Source of the DNA: an uncultured bacterium
GTDB taxonomy: Bacteria; Bdellovibrionota_C; UBA2361; SZUA-149; CALKYB01
Assembly (NCBI GenBank): GCA_938003565.1
Contig: CALKYB010000211.1
Location: 1 to 10,977 of the forward strand
DNA: 10,977 nt
Reading direction: 5' to 3'
Position numbers and translations under genes: made by a program. This document shows, piece after piece, positions 6,366-10,977 of this stretch (position 1 is its first letter; every line of letters begins with the position of its first letter). Under the pieces are notes generated by a model that was not told the DNA's origin, did not search any database, and worked only from the letters and a program-made list of their open reading frames with translations.

Positions 6366-6695
6366 ATGGACTGGTTTTCTAGCTTTAGCTCAAACACTAA
6401 CTATTTAGTAGCGTCGACTATAGCATATTGTATATTTCTCCAGTATCTGAAATTTAGTGGCATTAGGAATTTAAGTTTCGTTAAGCTTAGACTCTATTTT
6501 TGTTTTTCAGGAATTTTTTGGCTTCTAATTTGCCTATTTTTTGCTCAAAATCTTTTGGGTATGATTTGGTATTGGCAGGTTCTTTGGGGGTTGTCTTTCT
6601 TTGGATCCCTTCTCTATCTATTTATGTCAGGCCAGCTCGCTGCTGCTGTTCTAGAGAATGCCGAATCTAAAGTGAAGCTTAAGGCTCAATCTTAA
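6366..6695 (+). CDS. Small three-helix membrane protein, unknown function
   Basis: This 109-residue protein is not recognised. Three hydrophobic helices are apparent at about 12-29, 42-60 and 67-88, rich in Phe, Leu and Trp, separated by a basic loop (KFSGIRNLSFVKLRL). A short, polar and mostly basic tail (SKVKLKAQS) follows. No catalytic motif or signal peptide is seen; the protein should sit in the inner membrane. ATG 6366 is preceded by GGGGAG (6350-6355) at 10 bases. It begins 28 bases after the haloperoxidase stop, and its TAA is directly followed by the GTG of the aminotransferase, so it is very probably co-transcribed with both and translationally coupled to the second. A role as membrane anchor, electron-transfer partner or accessory factor of the haloperoxidase would be a guess. 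Confidence 0.72.
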   Translation: MDWFSSFSSNTNYLVASTIAYCIFLQYLKFSGIRNLSFVKLRLYFCFSGIFWLLICLFFAQNLLGMIWYWQVLWGLSFFGSLLYLFMSGQLAAAVLENAESKVKLKAQS

Positions 6696-7520
6696 GTGGC
6701 TGTTTGCGCCTATATAGATGGAGAGTTCTTGACTAGGGAGAGTGCTCTTCTTCCAACCTCTGACCTAGCTCTTCAGAGAGGCTATGGGGTTTTTGACTTT
6801 TTTACTTTTCGCTCGGGAAGATTTTTTCAAGTTGATCAACATTTGTCGCGGTTGCGTAATTCAGCCAAGGCCCTGCATTTGCAGATTCATTTAAGTGATG
6901 AGCAGATAGTTGAAATTTGTGAAAAGCTTGTATCTAGTTCGAACTTTTCTGTGCCTGCGGTTAGAATTTTTGTGACAGGTGGTGACGATGGTTCCTTTCT
7001 GTCTAAGCCCCGTATTGTTATGATTGTAGAAGAGTGCCCAGAATGTCAGCCAGAAGTTTATGAAAAAGGGATTTCTCTTGTAAGCGCAGAATTTCAACGA
7101 GAGTTACCAGAAGTTAAGTCGATAAACTATATTAACTCTATTCGTTTAGGACCTTGGATCCGCAGTAAGAGTGCAGACGATGTTTTGTACTCTAGTGATG
7201 GTATTGTCAGTGAATGTCCCCGGAGTAATTTTTTCGCATTTTTTGGAGATAAACTTTTAACTCCAAAGAGAAATATTTTGATGGGTGTGACCCGAGCTTG
7301 TGTGCTTGAAATTGCGAATAAGTACTTTCAGGTGGAAGAGGTAGACCTTAGCCTTAAGTCGCTTGATGAGTCTGAGGAGGCCTTTGTGACTTCTAGCAGC
7401 AAAAAAATTCTGCCAGTGGTCCAGCTCAATAGCCGGAAAATAGGCCGTGGTCGGGTAGGTGAGCGTACCAAAGTTCTGATGAAGGAGTTTGAGCACAACC
7501 TCCTCAAGGCACCAGTTTAA
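6696..7520 (+). CDS. Class IV PLP-dependent aminotransferase
   Basis: This 274-residue cytoplasmic PLP enzyme is of fold type IV, the group with D-amino acid and branched-chain aminotransferases and aminodeoxychorismate lyase. The N-terminal YIDGEFL and RGYGVFDFFTFRSGRFF match the family's opening (x-NG-x...R-x-x-G-V-F-D/E). HLSRLRNSA at 49-57 is the usual phosphate/substrate-side helix. K141 in EVKSINYINSI is the expected Schiff-base lysine, and E173 in SECPRSN is the Glu that contacts the pyridine nitrogen. GVTR (197-200) and TSSSKKILPV (232-241) fit the phosphate-binding parts. Substrate is unresolved: the 'VKSINY' and 'SECPRSN' context is compatible with D-Ala/branched-chain-type enzymes. 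Start is GTG 6696, placed directly after the preceding stop; TAAGG at 6680-6684 is a weak, rather distant ribosome site, consistent with coupling. It ends the presumed haloperoxidase operon. Confidence 0.85.
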   Translation: MAVCAYIDGEFLTRESALLPTSDLALQRGYGVFDFFTFRSGRFFQVDQHLSRLRNSAKALHLQIHLSDEQIVEICEKLVSSSNFSVPAVRIFVTGGDDGSFLSKPRIVMIVEECPECQPEVYEKGISLVSAEFQRELPEVKSINYINSIRLGPWIRSKSADDVLYSSDGIVSECPRSNFFAFFGDKLLTPKRNILMGVTRACVLEIANKYFQVEEVDLSLKSLDESEEAFVTSSSKKILPVVQLNSRKIGRGRVGERTKVLMKEFEHNLLKAPV

Positions 7521-7538
7521 TTCAATAAAAATAAAAGA

Positions 7539-7559
7539 GTAAATATATCAAGTATTTAC
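7539..7559. repeat. AT-rich inverted repeat after the aminotransferase
   Basis: GTAAATA (7539-7545) and TATTTAC (7553-7559) are perfect 7-base arms around a 7-base loop, 18 bases after the aminotransferase stop. It could act as a weak transcription end or mRNA 3' stabiliser. It has only one G-C pair and no following T-run, so I do not call it a terminator. Confidence 0.35.
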
Positions 7560-7590
7560 GATATTTGCCTAGATTTACAGGTCTTAGGGC

Positions 7591-7620
7591 TTGAAAATTA
7601 TCCATAATAGGATAGTATCC
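7591..7620 (+). promoter_or_regulatory. Candidate promoter with overlapping palindrome
   Basis: TTGAAA (7591-7596) and TAGTAT (7613-7618) are 16 bases apart and could start transcription near 7625, about 80 bases before the peptidoglycan-protein start. The palindrome GGATA-G-TATCC (7610-7620) covers the -10 element, as an operator would. The intergenic gap 7521-7706 shows no other gene. Confidence 0.3.
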
Positions 7621-7706
7621 AGTTTGTGCATCAAAACAGTCGGTATTTATGGCTTGTCCTAAAGTATCGATGTTTAGTGAAGTAAGATTGTCGGAGTTAA
7701 GCAGTA

Positions 7707-9599
7707 ATGGCATCCCCAGAAAGTAGTGCTCAAGAAGTGTTCATAAAGGAAGTTGGTGTAAGAGTTGAGGTTCCTCGTTCTCTCACTGAAATTAGAAAAG
7801 GAGCTGACAATCCTCGAGATGTTGTGGCTAAAATTCAGCGAGCCTTGGCTGCCTATAAAGGAGTGAATCCAGGGCCGATTGATGGAGTTTTTGGGGATCA
7901 AAGTATAGCTGGGCTACAAGCCTTTCAAAGAAGGTTTGGTCGAGAAGTGACAACGGTAGTGTCTGGTAAGGATCTTTCAGATCTTTTGACAGTAGCTTCA
8001 AACCTCCAGAAGCAGAATCCCTCTGACTTTGGTCTTCTTAAAGTATCTAGAGCTAAAACCCAAACTAAAACCCAAACTATTCAGAAGAAGCTAACAGTTG
8101 ATGACATTGTAACTAAAGGGATGGTGCTAAAGCCTGGAAGTAAAGATCGGGTAGCTGTTAGGTTTCTACAACTGGGACTGGAGGCCGAAGGTTTTGATCC
8201 TAAAGGCGTTGATGGTGGTTGGGGGAGTAATACTAGCGAAGCCTACGGGAACTGGCAGGCTTCAATGGGGAAGCGAGGAATTCGCACCGGAAGAGCCAAG
8301 GGGCTACAGCTTCGAGCATTGGTGGCTAAAGGGATTGAGAAATACTACTCTCAGCATCCCAATCAGGGTCAAGAATTACTTGCAAATAATAAGTTACCTA
8401 AAGCTGTTACTTCAGCTTTCAGTGGCTCGCGGACCCAAGCTCGTAAGATAGGTAGGTTTACTGTTAGAAATGGTAGGATTACGGTGTTGGATGGGGTTGA
8501 GGTTACCAATTTGTATAAAGCTATGAGTTCTGGAGAAGTCCTTCGCGTGGGGTCTAGAGGGCCGGCGGTTAAGGAGTGGCGTAATATAGTTGATAGGCTC
8601 TATGAAACTCAAAAGAAAAATATTACAGGTGGCGGAGATCCCAGTTATTTTAGTAAGCAGGCTGCTTATTGGACAAGAGGGGTACAAAGTTTTCTAAAAT
8701 TAGAAAGTATTGACGGCCAAGTTGGTGGATTAACTTGGAACGGTTTTGCAGTTGGTTATCAATCTTCTCCTGGTATGATGGTGCAGAGCTCTTCAAGCTC
8801 CAAGACGGCACAAGCTCCTGTTAGTAGGAGAGTTGATACCTCTAGAAGATCTGATTTGATTAAGACGGAGCAGGAAGGATTGAAATATTTTGGATTTCGT
8901 GAGTCTGATCTAAGGTATGGGGAGGTAGAGGGAGCCGTTCGTGTTTTAACTCATACTAAATCTGGTAGTCCTCTTCTGGTTAATGACAAGTTCTATGTTC
9001 ACTCTTCTCGCGGTTACATGGCACAGAAGCGTCCTGTTAAAAGTGGAAAATTCACCACTAGCTTAATTGGTATGCATAAAGATGCCATGGAGTATGTGGT
9101 GCAGCTTCAAAGAGAACTAGGGGTACAGATTCAATTTAATGGTGGGAGTGAGGTTGATGCCCATAAAACTCATAAAGGAAAGCAGTTTGACATACAGCTT
9201 TCGCCGAAAGTTCTTTTTGCAATGCTTGGAAAAGATGGACCGTTTACTCTTGCCGATTTCAACAAAGGCAGTAGTGGAAAATTTGCTATATTTAGGCACA
9301 AGGCCTCTGGTTTAGAGGCTGTTTGGGAGCGAAAGAATATTAGGAAGAACATACGGGTTCTTCGCTCTACCAATAAATTGCTTAACCTAGCTTATGAATA
9401 TGAAAGGGGAAATGTTAGCGATATAAAACATAGATCTGATGGGGGAGTGTCCTACGTTTGGAAAGATCCCAAAGGTGCTAGGATAGCGGGTGTTTGGACC
9501 CCAGATGGTCCTTCAGGCCATGCGCACTTTTCAGTTGATACAGCAAATCAAGAGGTGCATTCATTCCTCCATGGGCATAGGCCTAAGACTGCAGGGTAG
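7707..9599 (+). CDS. Peptidoglycan-binding LAS-type (M15/M74-like) metallopeptidase, no signal peptide
   Basis: This is a 630-residue protein likely to bind and cut peptidoglycan. Three peptidoglycan-binding-like repeats are visible: about 38-78 (PIDGVFGDQSIAGLQAFQ), 142-190 (GVDGGWGSNTSEAYGNWQ) and 279-347 (VGSRGPAVKEW to IDGQVGGLTWNGF). A Ser-rich linker at 357-381 follows, then a C-terminal domain with H486, H489, G491, D495 and a late H605-x-H607 in SGHAHFSVD. The order His/Asp then H-x-H is that of LAS metallopeptidases (M15, MepA/M74), in which these residues bind zinc; the first motif is H-x2-H-x-G-x3-D, one residue shorter than in MepA. ATG 7707 is the first start after an in-frame TAA and has GGAG 10 bases upstream. 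The N-terminus (MASPESSAQEVFIKEV) is not a signal peptide, so export must use lysis or a secretion machine, or the protein is not exported. An effector, bacteriocin-like or phage-derived lysin is possible; the first is a guess. Confidence 0.75.
   Translation: MASPESSAQEVFIKEVGVRVEVPRSLTEIRKGADNPRDVVAKIQRALAAYKGVNPGPIDGVFGDQSIAGLQAFQRRFGREVTTVVSGKDLSDLLTVASNLQKQNPSDFGLLKVSRAKTQTKTQTIQKKLTVDDIVTKGMVLKPGSKDRVAVRFLQLGLEAEGFDPKGVDGGWGSNTSEAYGNWQASMGKRGIRTGRAKGLQLRALVAKGIEKYYSQHPNQGQELLANNKLPKAVTSAFSGSRTQARKIGRFTVRNGRITVLDGVEVTNLYKAMSSGEVLRVGSRGPAVKEWRNIVDRLYETQKKNITGGGDPSYFSKQAAYWTRGVQSFLKLESIDGQVGGLTWNGFAVGYQSSPGMMVQSSSSSKTAQAPVSRRVDTSRRSDLIKTEQEGLKYFGFRESDLRYGEVEGAVRVLTHTKSGSPLLVNDKFYVHSSRGYMAQKRPVKSGKFTTSLIGMHKDAMEYVVQLQRELGVQIQFNGGSEVDAHKTHKGKQFDIQLSPKVLFAMLGKDGPFTLADFNKGSSGKFAIFRHKASGLEAVWERKNIRKNIRVLRSTNKLLNLAYEYERGNVSDIKHRSDGGVSYVWKDPKGARIAGVWTPDGPSGHAHFSVDTANQEVHSFLHGHRPKTAG
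8053..8078 (+). repeat. Two 12-bp tandem repeats inside the peptidoglycan protein gene
   Basis: CTAAAACCCAAA occurs twice head to tail (8053-8064, 8065-8076) and continues for two bases. It encodes the linker KTQTKTQT at residues 117-124 between the first two binding repeats. It keeps the frame when copy number changes by one unit (12 bases), so linker length could vary between strains. Confidence 0.7.
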
Positions 9600-9629
9600 C
9601 TTGTCTTCGTATAAGTTCTGAATTAATGT

Positions 9630-9654
9630 AAAGAAGTTAAAAGTTTACTTCTTT
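9630..9654. repeat. 8-bp inverted repeat before the photolyase
   Basis: AAAGAAGT (9630-9637) and ACTTCTTT (9647-9654) are perfect arms around a 9-base loop, in the 66-base gap between the peptidoglycan protein and the photolyase. It may be a weak terminator or an mRNA hairpin just upstream of the photolyase start. No long T-run follows on the plus strand. Confidence 0.4.
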
Positions 9655-9665
9655 CACAATGATTC

Positions 9666-10977
9666 ATGCCTAGAGATTCACCCAATTTAACAAAAGCAGG
9701 AATACTCTGGTTTCGTCGCGACCTAAGACTCAACGATAATCCTGCTCTTAGTGCAGCTCTGAGTCATGGTAGGGTTTATTGCCTCTATATTCATGCTCCA
9801 GAGGAGGAAAAACCTTGGTTGCCGGGAGGGGCTACAAAATGGTGGCTACATCAAACTTTATTAGAGTTTAATAAATCGTTGACCGAGCTAGGTTCTGGTT
9901 TGATTTTGCGCTCAGGCACTTCCAGCTTGGAAATTATAAGAGAGATTGCGATAGAGAAAAATGTTTCGAAAGTTTTTTGGAATAGACTCTACGATCCGAA
10001 AATAGTTGCTCGAGACAAGAAAATAAAGAAATCATTGATTGACGAGGGACTTTCGGTGGAGTCCTTCAATGGATCGTTGTTAACCGAACCCTGGGAAATG
10101 AAGACAGGCGCTGGTGGGCCTTATAAAGTTTATACGCCCTATTCTAAGTCGGTTTTAGCTAAGATTGAATGTCCAAAAGCTACTGTTAAGCCCAGCTCGA
10201 TAGATTCTGATTGGCCGCTCGAAACTGACGATTTTGAGAAGAGCTTAGAGGCTTTGAATTTATATCCTAAAATTGACTGGCATCTTGGACTGGAGAAAGA
10301 TTGGCATCCCGGAGAAAAAGGTGCCTTAGAAGCTTTATCTTCTTTTGTCTCTAACAGCAGTAGGGTCTATAGTAAGGAAAGAGATATTCCTTCAGTATTG
10401 GGAACTTCAAAACTCTCCCCTCATTTACATTTCGGTGAAATTTCTCCTTGGCAGGTGTGGCGAGGTATTGAGAAAAGTAAGTTAGATGCAGGAGAGAAAT
10501 TCGCCTATCAGAGACAAATTATCTGGAGAGATTTTGCCCATAGTTTAATTTTTAATTTCCCAAAAACGCCCAAGCATCCACTTCGGGAAGAGTATAAGAA
10601 TTTTCCTTGGAGAAAAAATTCTAGATATCTCCGGGCCTGGCAGAAAGGAGAGACTGGTTATCCAATAGTGGATGCTGGAATGCGAGAGCTTTGGCGAACT
10701 GGTTGGATGCACAATAGAGTTCGCATGGTGGCCTCTTCGCTATTGGTTAAGCACTTGCTTCAGCCTTGGCAGGAGGGAGCAAAGTGGTTTTGGGATACCT
10801 TAGTTGACGCAGACTTAGCTAACAATACTATGGGTTGGCAGTGGGTGGCTGGGTCTGGTGCTGATGCTGCGCCTTATTTTCGCGTGTTTAACCCAGTAAG
10901 GCAGGGAGAGAGATTTGACTCTAAGGGGGAGTATGTTCGACGCTGGGTTCCTGAGTTGAAGGATATGCCAGACAAGT
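9666..10977 (+). CDS. phrB: Class I CPD photolyase, 5' part (3' end outside window)
   Basis: This is a deoxyribodipyrimidine photolyase, the blue-light flavoenzyme that splits cyclobutane pyrimidine dimers. The 437 visible codons run open to the right edge; typical class I enzymes have about 470-480, so only the C-terminal tail is missing. The N-terminal antenna domain opens with ILWFRRDLRLNDNPAL (13-28). The FAD domain is well matched, with GYPIVDAGMRELWRTGWMHNRVRM (331-354) and NNTMGWQWVAGSGADAAPYFRVFNP (386-410). The tryptophan triad for flavin photoreduction is W391, W368 and W315, with the same spacing (23 and 53 residues) as E. coli W382-W359-W306. N387, four residues before W391, matches E. 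coli N378 near the flavin N5. W287 corresponds about to the dimer-contacting W277. ATG 9666 follows an in-frame TGA at 9660-9662 and is the first start; no clear ribosome site is seen. It is probably repair-active, not a cryptochrome. Confidence 0.95.
   Translation, partial: MPRDSPNLTKAGILWFRRDLRLNDNPALSAALSHGRVYCLYIHAPEEEKPWLPGGATKWWLHQTLLEFNKSLTELGSGLILRSGTSSLEIIREIAIEKNVSKVFWNRLYDPKIVARDKKIKKSLIDEGLSVESFNGSLLTEPWEMKTGAGGPYKVYTPYSKSVLAKIECPKATVKPSSIDSDWPLETDDFEKSLEALNLYPKIDWHLGLEKDWHPGEKGALEALSSFVSNSSRVYSKERDIPSVLGTSKLSPHLHFGEISPWQVWRGIEKSKLDAGEKFAYQRQIIWRDFAHSLIFNFPKTPKHPLREEYKNFPWRKNSRYLRAWQKGETGYPIVDAGMRELWRTGWMHNRVRMVASSLLVKHLLQPWQEGAKWFWDTLVDADLANNTMGWQWVAGSGADAAPYFRVFNPVRQGERFDSKGEYVRRWVPELKDMPDK

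Noticed and set aside
8194..8451. 85-codon plus-strand ORF
   Set aside because: Alternate frame of the peptidoglycan-binding protein, whose own frame shows clear domains here.
1..10977. CRISPR, tRNA, insertion sequence or defence island
   Set aside because: I found no spaced direct-repeat array, tRNA-like fold with CCA context, transposase motif or terminal inverted repeats.

Overview
The window looks like an ordinary chromosomal segment of a moderately AT-rich Gram-negative bacterium, most likely a marine or aquatic gammaproteobacterium. The reasons are a FimT/PilV/PilW-type minor pilin set, a Tat-exported vanadium haloperoxidase of the bromoperoxidase type, a class I CPD photolyase and a consensus DnaA box. 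This placement rests on gene content alone. I saw no tRNA, rRNA, CRISPR array, transposase or integrase.

Layout. At 1-460 (+) is the 3' part of an APH/EcKinase-like small-molecule kinase that enters from the left edge. It converges on a membrane CDP-alcohol phosphatidyltransferase (479-1159, -). A tightly packed minus-strand cluster of three type IV minor pilins follows: fimT/gspH-like (2598-3053), pilV-like (2185-2598) and pilW-like (1305-2219). The usual pilX, pilY1 and pilE do not follow pilW. Upstream of the pilins is a D-2-hydroxyacid dehydrogenase (3313-4257, -), with a probable intrinsic terminator and a perfect 16-bp palindrome in between.

The 358-bp divergent gap 4258-4615 holds three DnaA-box-like 9-mers spaced 36-37 bp apart, next to an AT-rich palindrome. 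To its right, on the plus strand, are a haloperoxidase (4616-6337), a three-helix membrane protein (6366-6695) and a class IV PLP aminotransferase (6696-7520, starting on the base after the previous stop). These three are probably one transcription unit. Then comes a 630-residue protein with three peptidoglycan-binding-like repeats and a C-terminal LAS-type metallopeptidase domain but no signal peptide (7707-9599). Last is a class I photolyase (9666 to beyond the right edge) with its tryptophan triad intact.

How the genes may work together. The pilins would prime or modify a type IV pilus. The haloperoxidase would use H2O2 and halide in the periplasm or outside the cell, with the photolyase as an independent light and stress gene. 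The most unusual items are the DnaA-box cluster, the Ser-to-Ala change in the haloperoxidase vanadate pocket, its conjunction with a small membrane protein and an aminotransferase, and the leaderless multi-domain peptidoglycan hydrolase. I do not see a clear new defence or mobile system.
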